Translations under genes and position numbers: made by a program
Assembly (NCBI GenBank): GCA_963693365.1
Contig: CAVNZM010000003.1
Span: forward strand, 15,066,001-15,130,000
Reading direction: 5' to 3'
DNA from: Amoebidium appalachense
Taxonomy: Eukaryota > Ichthyosporea
Length of the DNA stretch: 64,000 bases
Part shown: positions 47,159 through 64,000 of the stretch, one piece after another
Layout: each line of letters begins with the position of its first letter
Position numbering within the stretch: position 1 is the first letter of the stretch
Notes under the pieces: model-generated
Seen by the model: the letters and a program-made list of their open reading frames with translations, nothing else
What the model was told of the DNA's origin: nothing
Database searches by the model: none

Positions 47159-47762
47159 TGTCGTACCTACAAACAGAGTGTATACAAACTACTCTATCTG
47201 CACGCTTAAAGGGGCTCGAAACTGTGTATACGTATAAACTTTTCTTTGAGTTGGGTGGGAAGCGAGTTTTTTCGTGTTCTTAGAAGAACTTCGAAAAGCC
47301 CGCGACCCCGCGAGACACTTCACAGACACGCGGCCCACTGGCCAGACAAATACCACAGTGACATTCAGCCAATCACAACACTCCCTCCCCCCACAGGCTA
47401 CACGCACTCCACACCATTGGCTACCGCCATCTCAGACACCCCTACAGCACTACAACACGTACACACCTTACTCACAATACATATAAGCATACACACACGC
47501 GAGCAGGCAACATGGGTCTCGCCAAGCACACAGCAAGAAGCAATACAACATTTAACATGGAGAGTACGCAGAGGCGTGGAGCATGCACGCGCGCAGCTTT
47601 AACAATCAGCCGCCGCCGCATCAGGTTCTTCCCATACCACTGATTAATCTCCTCATACCCCACTTAGACCCCGGCATCACTATGCAAGAAAACCCCCGAA
47701 ATTCACTCACCAAAACACAAAATATAGAAGCAAACTAATACGAATCAGCTCAGCACATGACA
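47159..47762 (-). repeat. LTR copy C, right end of the nested complex
   Basis: 604 bp. It lacks four bases present in copies A and B (CTCTATCTG against CTCTAACTATCTG) and has one extra C, so A and B are closer to each other than to C. Followed by GTGTG. Confidence 0.9.
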
Positions 47763-48022
47763 GTGTGCGCGCGTGCGTGTGCACAACAGTCGCGTGTTTG
47801 TGAGACTCACCGAGCACTGTACACATGTGTTTGTGCGTGTGTGTGTGTGCACGTGAGGTGGTGTACGTGTGAGGAGACTGTGTGTGTGTGTGTATGATTG
47901 TGTACGACTGTATGTCGTGTGTGTGTTTGTGTGTCGCCGAACCTAGTCATAACCAGAACTCTTGCTTTTTTTCTCCCCTTACAGGAAATTTGGTTTCCAC
48001 TCTCATTTTTAGAACAAGCGCA
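47763..48022. other. Host DNA to the right of the nest, GT-rich
   Basis: GT/GC-rich imperfect microsatellite (47763-47935), then unique sequence that should hold the 3' UTR of the Suc/Fer-like gene. The right neighbour of the target microsatellite seen at 7325-7522. Confidence 0.6.
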
Positions 48023-48102
48023 CTATGCACACACTGTTTCTGCCATTTTATCCTGCTCGGATTTGTCCAAGCCCAAGCGGCCTCTCCACAACCTTCCAAC
48101 AA

Positions 48103-48191
<89 letters not shown>

Positions 48192-48221
48192 TGCGTGTGA
48201 CACTGTGTGTGCGTGTGTATG

Positions 48222-48267
<46 letters not shown>

Positions 48268-48285
48268 CGTGTGACACTGTGTGTA

Positions 48286-48344
<59 letters not shown>

Positions 48345-49007
48345 GCGTGCGTGTGCATGTACTATTGTGTGAGTGTCTACACACGCATAATGTATCTTTC
48401 ACAAGACAAACTTTTTATCGTGAATTCAGCTTACGTACCTATGAAAACCTATGACCCTATAGTGACATTTCAATTCGTATCCCTTTTGGGTGGTAGAGAC
48501 GAGGAAACACAGCCCGTTTCTTAAGAATAAGTGTGTTTTTCTGGTTAAGAACCGTTAAAATCAGGAGCCGACCAGTTTCAACTCTGGATAAACTACTAAT
48601 CACCAAATCAATATGGGCTTGAGTTGCATTTTAAAAAATGTAATGCATATACACCACGGGGTGTTAAATTTTGTATTTAATTTCGATCGTGTTAAAAGAG
48701 AATGTCTTCTTCTGGAGGTCACATATTGGTGTATGCATGTGCATCTTGAGTGTGTGAGCACGTGGGTATAGGTGGGTCGGTGAGGAAATGGAGGAATAAA
48801 AATCGGAAGGGCGGGGGCGGAAGGGAGGGGGGGGGGGGGGGGGGGGGGAGACAGATGTCGAAGGGACACGTACCGAGTGATTCATGATGTGCTGGGTGAC
48901 TATCTGTGGTACGTCATTTGGTGTGACATAGCCATACCAATCTCCAGTCCAGTGAGGGTCGGTGGGTGCTCGTGTGAAGACTAGAACATTGCCTGCATAC
49001 TTGTGGC
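48023..49007 (-). CDS. Suc/Fer-like (Apd1/AIM32-type) protein, 3' part
   Basis: Exon 49007-48874 (acceptor CAG, donor TCG|GTACGT) encodes [10 protein letters not shown]...[20 protein letters not shown], the hallmark block of the Suc/Fer-like thioredoxin-fold family (PF06999-type; [2Fe-2S] proteins such as yeast Apd1 and Aim32). The last exon ends at 48023 with [15 protein letters not shown], the conserved family C-terminus. A CAG acceptor at 48203-48205 would join in phase and place about 30 histidine/threonine codons from a CA microsatellite between the two blocks. The N-terminal cysteine-bearing exons were not found. The likely role is a redox/iron-sulfur protein; substrate unknown. Confidence 0.8.
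48104..48362. repeat. (GT)n microsatellite overlapping the Suc/Fer-like gene
   Basis: Long GT runs (48104-48187, 48231-48258, 48290-48343) with imperfections. On the gene's strand it reads (CA)n and is open in the gene's frame as alternating His-Thr. Confidence 0.9.
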
Positions 49008-49239
49008 CTGCACGTGTATGGTATGTGTGTGTGTGTGTGTGTGTGGGGTGTGTGTGTGGGGGGGGGGGGGGGGGGGGGGGGGGTTATGTTTGTATGCGTG
49101 TGGGTCAGTGTGTGTTCCCGTGTTTGTGAAAATGAGCAAAGCACATTGCTAATGCTGTACACCCTCCCTTGAGCACACATGCGCGACCATCACCATGGTT
49201 GAACGTCGTACATAGAATGCAAGTGGTGTCCCCCCCTCC

Positions 49240-49270
<31 letters not shown>

Positions 49271-50018
49271 AAAAAAAAAAAGAAGAAAGAAAAAGAAAAG
49301 AAAAGAAAAGAAAAGAAGCCAAAACTTGTAGAAGGTCTTTGTTCCCTTTGAAATAAAAGAAAGAAGAAAAGTGATGAATATGGGTAGAAAATGGTGATGT
49401 CGTGGTGGTGGATGGAGGTGCGGGTGTATGGGAAGTGCCTCCCCCCTCCCCCCCTCTAGTTTCTTCTCTTCTCTCTCCCCACTCCCTCTCCCTCCCTCCC
49501 TCCCTCCCTCCCTCCCTCTCTCTCTCTCTCCCCTTCTTCTTCTTTTTTTTTTTTTTGGGGGGGGGGGGGAGAGGGAGGGGGGTGGGGGGGGGGGGGGCTC
49601 ACGCGTGTCGTAACACGGGGAGGAGGGAAGGGGAGGGGGGAGGGTGTGTGTGGGCGGGAGCCATAATATAGTGCCGAAATAAAAACGAAAACTATAAATT
49701 GAGAAACACCGTGCACGACCCAGGACACGATGATTGTAGAAGCAAGTGTCTAAATATGCAACATAAGCAGCACGTTGTATAAGACAATAGCGGGAAGGGC
49801 AGGGCAGGGGAAGGGGGGGTAGGAGGGTAGAATGTGTTACAAGGTATGAAGTGTATACTCATGACGGAAGACACGATGCAGATGTGAAAAAAACAGCACA
49901 CACCAAAGAATGTGCATCACAATTCAAACCCATGTTCTCAAGTAGGGGCCCTAGTCATCCCAGGGGCAGCAGGGAAGGGGGACGTTGCGGTGTGCAGGTG
50001 TGTGGGCAGGGGGGGGGG

Positions 50019-50074
<56 letters not shown>

Positions 50075-50186
50075 ATGTGTGCGTATGTGCGTGTGTATGT
50101 GTGTGCCACACATGTGTGTGTGTGTCTTTGCCTTGAGTAAACAGCGTAAACACCGTGCGCGCGCGCGCGCGCGCGCGCGCGCGCGC

Positions 50187-50281
<95 letters not shown>

Positions 50282-51480
50282 ACAGTGTGTGTGTGTGTGT
50301 GATTGCGGGCGTGCACGCGCGCGCGCGTGTGTGTGTGGGTTGGTGGGTATGATATTTTTTAGGTGAATGTGTGTGTGTGTGTCTTGCCGACATTATTACC
50401 TCTGAAATTTTGGCCATTGTGGTGTGCAGCTTGTTTCAGGTTAAGCGTACTATATTTCATGGCACCAACATCATGGATGTTGCAGAAGCTCTCAAACAGG
50501 CTGTAGATGTACCTCTTCACGACGCGCACATAATTAATATTGGTATCATGCATGCTCACCCATGATAGATGGTGCTCAGAAAGCAGGTACCTCAAGTGCA
50601 CAGTGCAAAAAGCTAAGCGCTCACACAAGAGAATAAATATGGCCATTGCATTGGCTACTTGGGAAACAGGTAATCAATTTAAGGTGGGTTGAGGAAAAAA
50701 GCTGAAGAAGATTGCGCGCCGATGTGCTAATGTCCTTTTAGTTCGCTGGCCCGGGGACACTGCGCCGAAGGGGTGAAAGTGTGCGTGACCCCACTGCGCC
50801 GGCGACCGCTGTCTGAGGCTTGCGTGTGCGGGATCACATGATCATCTGTCTTGCAATCTATTTGATCTATTCATTCTATTGCTGAATCCGAGCCAATCGA
50901 ACTGCAGAATATTTCAGGGGTTGTAGGGTTTTGGCTCCGCTACCAGTTTTACCTGAAGCGCAATCGTATTGTCAGAATTGCTAAATTCGTATTGGCGGGA
51001 TTCATCTCATTTAATTTTACGACTCTTATAGACCCATATATTAATAAATTTGAAGACCCATTTCAATTTACACTCCCTTCGCAATTACACACCCCGATAG
51101 ACAAAACAGGGCTTCATATTCTGCTCTGAAGTGCCAAAATAGTCATCTGACCACCTTTTACCTGGAAACCCACCCATTTTTGTACGAAAACACACCAAAA
51201 TTCACTATTGTGGTCTATTTCATTTCTACGAAAACCAATACAGCACCTCACAGCGTTACTCGGCCCCCTGGGCTTAATCGTAAATACGCCGTGACGATTT
51301 TGGGTCGTAATTCAACACCTTAAATATTTCTGAGAAACAACAGCCAATGATATTGCGCGAATCAAAACCCAGCATAAGGTTTTATCTTGGATCTGTATTC
51401 TGACAAAACATCACACCAGTCAAAATACACAACTTTTATTCAACCGCCATCATCGGACTGGAGTTGATATATGTCTGATA
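49008..51480. other. Simple-repeat-rich region, no firm gene
   Basis: GT and poly-G (49023-49083), C-run/A-run (49230-49300), CT/T/G runs (49480-49600), (GT)n and an uninterrupted (GC)n tract (50157-50201) in GT (50022-50338). 50640-51430 is AT-richer unique DNA. Upstream exons of the Suc/Fer-like gene are expected here or beyond but I could not identify them. Confidence 0.5.
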
Positions 51481-52440
<960 letters not shown>

Positions 52441-52893
52441 GATCTTACCCCACCCCCCCATTTCTCTCTGTACCCGTACACTGTGACAGTGTGTCACTGG
52501 GCCGTGTGCATGTGCGGGCCACCCTTCATCAGGCTGGCCTGGTACCAATGTATGTGAACATGTGGACACCTGTGCATTTATGCTGTGCCGTGAATAATTT
52601 TTTCTGATTCGATAATATAAGCATCTCCTTGGCTTTGCCTCGAGTAAACAGCGTAAACCCCCTGCTGTTTATGTCATGTCTCCAATAAATTTATGCAATG
52701 GTTTTGCCGTCTTTGCACCAATTATAGTACATGTATCCCCCCCCCCCCCCCCCCCCCCCATGGGGACAGGGTCCCCCCCACACCCCCCGACCCACACATT
52801 TCAAATTCGAAATCAACAAGCGCCCCCGCGGCCCCTTCCCCACACATCCACACATCCCCACACACCGAACCACACCTCATCGTTCGACTCACA

Positions 52894-52957
<64 letters not shown>

Positions 52958-53473
52958 GCCTTTATTGGTTGCAACACACTCACTCACAAAAGACCAAAAA
53001 AACATACAGGTGACCAGCTGAGAAGGAGATAATTCAAGTCCCACTATCGGTTTATTTCATGGTATTATCCTGAAACCACCGTTTTATCATTCGTATGTGG
53101 TTGTGTCGGGTGAATACATCGGCTGTTAATTGGCTCCAGACCAGTAAAAGTGCGTGAAGTAAAACCGTTTTCAGCTTCTGCAGACGTGCAGCAAACTGGA
53201 ATTTGAAATCATATATTCGTAAAAATGTGTCGTAGAAACTGAATACACACACACACAGTCGCACTCTTTCGTTGCAATTTCACATTTGCCGCACAAATTT
53301 TGTTAACTGTCAGAGCAGCACTCACACACATGTTAACTACACACACACACACACACACAAAAAGGAGGGAGAAAGAAGGAGGAGAGAAAAAGAAAACAGA
53401 AAAAAGGCGCACACAACAACAACCTACATACACACAGCTACATGCACGTCCAAACTTCGATTTTCCCAGTTAT
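52441..53473. other. Intergenic DNA and SEC61B 3' UTR
   Basis: Poly-C (52738-52759) and (TA)n (52898-52954). On the minus strand an AATAAA (complement of TTTATT at ~53052) lies ~420 nt after the SEC61B stop and probably ends its transcript. An open frame there (53264-53052) is unassigned and may just be UTR. Confidence 0.6.
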
Positions 53474-57955
<4,482 letters not shown>

Positions 57956-58472
57956 TTTTGCGTTTGGGCTGGAGGCGGAACAGAGAGAGACTCAGCAAGC
58001 AGACAACGCGAATTCAATCCTAAATCCTAATGAGCTTAAAAAAAAAAGAACGTATGCCTATGTTTTTATTTAGGTGGTTGTATCTCATGTGGCGCGAGCT
58101 TTTATGATTCCAAAAAAAATTCGGCGCAGGCCGTGGCAACCAATAGAAGCACGGCACGTAACCCAGCAGTAAAGCGTAACCGTGAGATCCAATACATAAT
58201 CGGATTCCAGAGAGCAGTCGATTGTCCGAATTCGAATTATGGTAGATAATAATGTACTGCAATCACTGACTGCACGCAGGAATAAGGACACACATCTGTT
58301 TTTCGTGTCGTGTGTGTCTGGTTCACATGTGTATTCGTGCGCGTGTGTGAATTATGCGTGGGCGAGTGGTTGCAAGCGAGTGAGTGAGTAAGCGTGTTTG
58401 TGTGTGTGTGTGTTTGTGTGTGCGTGCGTGCGTGCGTGCGTGCGTGCGGTCGTGCGTGCGTGCGTGCGGTCG

Positions 58473-58536
<64 letters not shown>

Positions 58537-58652
58537 TGTGTGCGTGCGTGCGTGCGTGGTCGTGTGCTTACGTGTACGTGTACGTCCATGGCATATGTGT
58601 GTGAGTGCACGTGTGCGTGCGTGAGTGTGTCACATCGTGAGAGAGAGAGAGA

Positions 58653-58685
<33 letters not shown>

Positions 58686-59459
58686 CGTGTGTGTGTATGA
58701 AACTGTGTGTGCGCGTGTGGTGTGTGTGTGTGCGTGTCGGTGTGTGTTTGTGGGTGTGTGTAGTTGTGTGTGCGCGTGCGCGCAGCGGCAAACCTGTATT
58801 TTGTGTGTGTGTGTGTGTGTGTGTGGTGGTGGTGGTGGTGTGTGCCGTGCGTGTATCTGCATGTGTGGAGGGGGGGGGGGGGGGGGGGGAGAGGGGGGTG
58901 TTATGTTATATGTGTGTATGTGGTCCTCGGTGGGTTCTCTGTTGTGGTCTGTGTGCTATGTGCTCTTAATAGAGTCTCGGGTTATGTCTCCACCTGTGAC
59001 CCAACTTTAATGCAAGACCTCATGTGTGCCTGTGTCCAAATGATCTCAACTGACAACGGAGACCCGCTCAGGAGTGACGGTCATACATGCACTCTGGGAT
59101 CAGGGCTCAGCTAGGCTATCCATATATGGTAACCCTAAACATTACATCCATATCATTGGTTCATAGGGTAGGGATTCTCAACCGCGTGTGCTTCAGTCAC
59201 ACCACGGGGGGGGGGGGGGGGGGGCAAACCCGGATTCCAGATAAGAACGAGAGATGCCATCATTCGGAATGCCATAAGGAGTACTGAATTGAAACCACGT
59301 CGAACGTAAACACAGGGACATGGCGAAATATGAACCCTCTTCAGTGTTCCCAGCCACTCAATACCCGACCCCCGGCGAAATTAATATATCAGGGTATACA
59401 TACAAACGAATACCATAGCTCACTGAACCACAAAAAATGATTAAGTGGACCCCCCCCCC

Positions 59460-59496
<37 letters not shown>

Positions 59497-59974
59497 AGGG
59501 ATCGAGTGGGGAGATTCATTTGGTGATTCCAGGCACCCTCTAAAGTTTGGCGTTGTTATGTATTGATCAATTGTGCTGCTCAATTAACGTCTGCTTTATT
59601 TTTAACATTCATTGTTGTGTTAACTTTGCCTACTTTGCAAAAAGAAAAAAAAAAGAAAAAAAGGGTTTGATAAAACAACGAAAAAAAGTAGGAATATTTC
59701 TCAATTTCAAAAAAAAATGTATGGACCAATTACTTGCGCGTGTTCGCACCAATCACTTAAAAACAGATATTTTGGCGGGCAGTTTTGGCGCGCAAAAAAC
59801 CGTTTTTCAAGTAGTAAAGCAACTAATTGCTCTGATATGCAATCATTACGCCGACATTTTGTTAACATTTGGTTGTGGTATTTGCAACTATAACTGTAGC
59901 GGCTTAGCTGCAGCTGGGAGCAATATCTTCATCTCTGATTCGGGTGGGCGACGGCTCTCGTGCTGACAGTCACG

Positions 59975-60009
<35 letters not shown>

Positions 60010-60080
60010 CGTGTGCGCGTGCGCCCGTGTGCCCGTGCGTGCGTGTGCGTGTGCGTGCGTGCGCGCATGCGTGTGCGTGT

Positions 60081-60127
<47 letters not shown>

Positions 60128-60163
60128 CGCGCATGCGTGTGCGTGTGCGTGTGCGTGTGTGTA

Positions 60164-60255
<92 letters not shown>

Positions 60256-60403
60256 TGTGTGTGCGTGCACACACATGCACTCCCCAGGTACACAAACGCA
60301 TGCGCGCACACGCCGTGACATGCACACACACATGCCTGCACTCCCGGATGCACGCATGCACACACGCATGCACGTGCGCGTGCGCACACACACACATACT
60401 GTG

Positions 60404-60463
<60 letters not shown>

Positions 60464-62817
60464 TACACATACAGAAAGACCAAGCAGAAATAAAGGAGGG
60501 TGGTGGTAGGTAGGTAGGTGTTGCAAAGTGATTTTTTTTTTTGAAGTTGTGTGTGTGTTTGTCTGTGGGGAGGGGGGTGGGGTTAGAGATAGATTAATTT
60601 CCGAAAAATCCCTGGTGGCCAGGTAGGATTGGGTAGAGGGGAGAAGGGCTAAAACAAAAACCACACGTGTTTTTTGCAGGGGGGAGGGGGAGGGGGGGGG
60701 GGGGGGGCTTGTTCGAAAGGGTATAGACTGGGTGGGGGAGGGGGAGGTGTGTGTGTGTGTGTGTGCAGGAGGGGACGACGGGGGGAGGGGGGCGGGGGAT
60801 ATAATAGAAAGAAATTTGCTAAGGAAGAAGGTAGGATGGAGGTTTTCCAATAATGGGGTGGATGAAACCTTTGATTTGAATCGTCTGAGGAGACGGGGGG
60901 ACGGGTGGGGGGGGGGGGGGGGGAGGAGGGTGGGGGTTTGGGAAGGGTTAAAGGGGGGGGGGGGGGGGGGGGAGGGGGGGGCTGCTGCTTTTACGAGCCT
61001 CAAGCATTGCCGAAGTTTCCAAATTTATCTACTACTATTAAAACAATCAAAAATCTGCATGGTGGAGAAGTGTGTCGCTCACTAGCGAGGCTGGCACGCG
61101 GTTGGGTTACGTGTGTACTAGCTAGGTTAGGATTGGTAAAGATGTGTAACGGTTAGCCTAGCTAACTGCACCACGCATATGTTTTGCAACCTAGGCACCG
61201 GGTACAGTCAATTTTGGTAATTGGAAGACGGTAGTTCCCATGCATAAAACGGGCACCTACCTCCTCCCCCCCCCCCCCCCCCTCCCCCTCCCCCCAGGAA
61301 ATAAAGCGCTGGGATAATGGGAAAAAAAAAAAAAAAGTTTTGGCAATGTGCGTGTGTGTGTGCTGTGTGTGGTAGTGTGCGTGCGTGTGTGCGTGCGTGT
61401 TTATGTGTGTGCGTGTGTTTGTGTGTGTGTTACAGTACCTGTGCGCTCGAGCGTTCGTGTGCATGAATGCCTGCGTGCTGCGTGTACGTGTGGGTGTGCG
61501 TGCTTGTGCGTGAATGTACATGTGAATATTGCATTCGTGCATGCGCACCTGTTGTATCGGTGTGGAGTGTGGCGTGCGTGTTTTAGTTTCTGTGCATCTG
61601 CATGCACGGGATGTGTACATGCATACACGTGTGTTTTTGATGTGTTTTCGGCATTTAGAGTCCTGCATATTTATATAAACCAAGGCCAGATAATTAAGCC
61701 GTTGGCCCCGTGTATTAGAAGTTTTAGATTATATGAGGGAGTTTCGACTGGTACCATGGTTCAACTTGTAATAATGTTTGGATACATATTGTTTTTTTTG
61801 CCCCACGGCCGACGGGGTGAGCTAATAAACGCGAGCACGCTCACCGTGATATAAATAGTTTTTTTACGTTCTGTGGCAAATGCCCCCCTCCCCCCTCTCC
61901 CCCCCCCCCCCCCCACACACACACACACATCCTCTTTTCGTTTCGTTTGCTAAAATCTCCAGCCTCTACAAGTTTTACTTTCTCTCTCTCCTTAAAAAAC
62001 TCCCCCCCCCCCCCCCCCCCCCCCCCCCGGCTTCCCCCCCCTCTCCCTCTCAATGTTTCCTCTCCTTGAATTTTCCGTCACGATACAGTTGTGGGTTGTC
62101 TCAATTTGGGAAATCATCTTAAAGAAGAATTTCAATACTCTGAGACATTTTAAACCATTATCTTCTTTGGCCATGGAACACAGAAGTCTGTCTGTTCCTT
62201 CGAATTCCGTTCCCCTTGTTCTTCCAGTCGAAACTCTAGACTAAGTGTTTTAAGTGAGTGCTTCTCCCTTCCCTTCCCCCCCCCCCCTCTCCCCCCCCCT
62301 ACACACACACACGCACACATCTTTTCTTCCTCGTTAGATTTCTTTTTTTCTTTCGTTTGTTCTTTCGAATCTATCTCTCCTTCTTTCTCACAGTTTCTTT
62401 TTTTCTTGTCTTCCTTTTTTGTTTCGCTCGTCATAGCACAGCTATCTGAATGATTTCCGAGTGCGTAAGTGTCCTTTTTCTTTTTCGTTAATATGTACAT
62501 ATATGAAATATGAGTCGTGTTTACACGAAATTTCAGGATTTTTTCCTCTTCCGAGAGGAGTTTTCTCTTCTACGGTCCCACGTGCACATTCTCTCTCTCA
62601 ATTTCGTCTCGGAGGTGCACACTCAACCTCGACCCTCCAACAGACCCCCCTGTGGACACCCCCCCATCCCCCCCCCTCCTCTTCCCCCCCCCCCTCCCCC
62701 CTCCCCCCCCTCCCTTCCCCCCTCTCCCCCCCCCCCCCCAAAAAAAAAAAAAAAAAAAAATCCCTTTACGCTGTGCTTTGGTCTCTATCCCCGACCCCAC
62801 CTCCCACCCTCCCACCC

Positions 62818-62854
<37 letters not shown>

Positions 62855-63694
62855 ATCACCACTCGTTGCCCTCCCCCCCCCCCCTTCCGCCTCCCCTCCT
62901 CCCCCCTCCCCCTCCCCCAAAACCACCACCACTCTGGGGCCCCTCCGTCCTCCCTTCCGACGCTTCCAACCTCTGCAGCCCTGTACCCCCCCTCCCCTTA
63001 CCCCTCCCCCCATCCCCCCCACCCCTTCTCCTCCCCGTCTCCCCCAAGCCTTTTGTTTCCGCCCCCCTAGGCCTACAAGTATATTCAGGTGTGTAATCTT
63101 ATACGTGGAGAAACGTTACCCTTCCGAACGGTTCAGATACGTATCGCTCCGAACGGTGTACATGTGGCCACAAGTGCAGAAGAAAAATTAAATAATTCTA
63201 AACCGCTTGTACTCATTCTCGTTTTTCCTTCTCTTTTCCCTCATTTTTCCCTCTTCAATTTGCTTTTTTTTTGTTTGTTTTTTTTCTTTTCTTTTTTGGC
63301 CCCCACCAGTACTCCGCCGGTGCCGATATCATGATCGAACGCGACCGAAATGCAATTTTGGGGGGTTTTTGAGCATTTTCCGATAAAAGAAAGGGGATTT
63401 AAAGGATGCAATGCAAATCTGCATCTTACAATTGGCATAAGGCTCTATCCCTATGACGCAACTCTCATCAGTCAGTCAACACACATGCGAACAACAGAAA
63501 TCGAACAGCTAGGCTGAGCGTGGTATATAGGACAACGTATTATTAAGTTATCTTTAGAAGAAACACACTCATCACTCTGTAGTTTCACACGATCTTGCTT
63601 GCACTCTCGCACATGGGATGCTTCTGACGTGTCAAGTTGATAGGAAACTCACCTTTTGAAGTTGGGTCGGGGTGTGTTAATCTTTGGAGTTAAG

Positions 63695-63731
<37 letters not shown>

Positions 63732-63765
63732 CCCGAGTTAGCCCTCGTGGGCGAGTAACGGCAAG
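57956..63765. other. Intergenic DNA between SEC61B and CWC25, mostly simple repeats
   Basis: The two genes diverge, so promoters are expected at both ends. Repeats: (GCGT)n tetranucleotide (58421-58560), GT/G (58650-58890), poly-C (59451-59496), GT/GC and CA (59975-60465), G-rich (60678-60975), C/T-rich (61263-62990), T-run (63700-63729). Unique islands (58000-58300, 59500-59960, 61000-61260, 63060-63690) show only short frames and I recognise no gene in them. Confidence 0.6.
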
Positions 63766-63812
63766 ATGGGTGGAGGAGACCTCAACTTGAAGAAGAGCTG
63801 GCATCCGCTCAA
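63766..63812 (+). CDS. CWC25: Pre-mRNA-splicing factor CWC25, first coding exon
   Basis: ATG 63766 (AAGATGG context) encodes MGGGDLNLKKSWHPL, the almost invariant N-terminus of CWC25 (MGGGDLNLKKSWHP...). A GTACGT donor at 63813 ends the exon in phase 2. CWC25 joins the spliceosome after Prp2 and promotes the first transesterification step. The rest of the gene must lie beyond the window; no later exon appears by 64000. The following intron starts with GT/CA microsatellite (63845-63945). Confidence 0.88.
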
Positions 63813-63859
63813 GTACGTGTCTGTGCTTTTCTCTACATGCGCGCGCACACACACACACA

Positions 63860-63919
<60 letters not shown>

Positions 63920-64000
63920 GCACGCGTGCGTGCGTACGTGCGTGTGCGCGCGTGTGCACGCTTGGGATGCACCGCGCATGTGTTTGCACAGGTGTGCGTG
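63813..64000. repeat. GT/CA microsatellite in CWC25 intron 1
   Basis: A CA run followed directly by (GT)n (63845-63906), then GC/GT alternation, capable of hairpin and Z-DNA forms. Confidence 0.9.

Noticed and set aside
50434-50566. Plus-strand candidate terminal exon (VKRTIFHGTNIMDVAEALKQ...) after a TTTCAG acceptor, with AATAAA ~70 bases later
   Set aside because: No family resemblance and no upstream exon in phase. Kept out of the gene list; RNA evidence would be needed.
53052-53264. Open frame on the minus strand (FLRIYDFKFQFAARLQKLKTV...) just after SEC61B
   Set aside because: Lies between the SEC61B stop and a likely polyadenylation signal, so it is more simply explained as 3' UTR.

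Overview
The window is eukaryotic nuclear DNA. It has spliced genes with GT-AG introns of several hundred bases to 2 kb, a SEC61B gene, the first exon of CWC25, LTR retrotransposons, cut-and-paste DNA transposons, and a very heavy load of microsatellites (GT/CA, CT/GA, GC, TA) and long poly-C/poly-G tracts. Introns are long for a typical fungus, while the largest transposon belongs to a type (Plavaka, CACTA-related) best known to me from fungi. A unicellular opisthokont such as an ichthyosporean-like protist is my best guess, but no marker here proves it.

Layout. 1-7,520: host DNA with many simple repeats and one two-exon gene on the minus strand, an ankyrin-repeat plus GATA zinc-finger protein (4856-3028). 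7,523-47,762: one 40-kb nest of mobile elements, apparently sitting in a GT microsatellite. 47,763-64,000: host DNA again, saturated with microsatellites. It holds the 3' end of a Suc/Fer-like (Apd1/AIM32-type) gene (minus), a complete four-exon SEC61B gene (57955-53474, minus) and the first coding exon of CWC25 (63766, plus).

The nest can be unpicked from terminal repeats and target-site duplications (TSDs). The outer layer is a 2.7-kb non-autonomous LTR element present as LTR-internal-LTR-internal-LTR (LTRs at 7523, 17998 and 47159; flanking GTGTG). Its first internal copy is split by a TA-flanked, Tc1-like element with 25-bp terminal inverted repeats (TIRs; 8304-16685), which is itself split by a Copia element (8487-15239, TSD GTATT). 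Its second internal copy is split by a chromodomain-carrying Gypsy element (18820-45885, TSD CTGAC, minus strand). The Gypsy gag gene is split in turn by an 18.7-kb DNA transposon (25137-43833).

That DNA transposon is the most interesting object here. It encodes (i) a 9-exon Plavaka-like transposase of about 1,043 residues whose reading frame stays open through every junction, (ii) a second zinc-finger protein of unknown function, and (iii), transcribed away from the transposase, a spliced gene whose first large exon is a KDM4-like JmjC domain with the iron-binding H-x-E...H residues intact. A cut-and-paste transposon carrying its own putative histone demethylase would be an unusual self-regulating or chromatin-opening device. 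The closest parallel I know is the association of fungal KDZ transposons with TET/JBP dioxygenases.

The LTR pairs of the Copia and Gypsy elements are nearly identical, so the insertions are recent. Several breaks in their reading frames fall in homopolymer runs and may be sequencing errors rather than real lesions.
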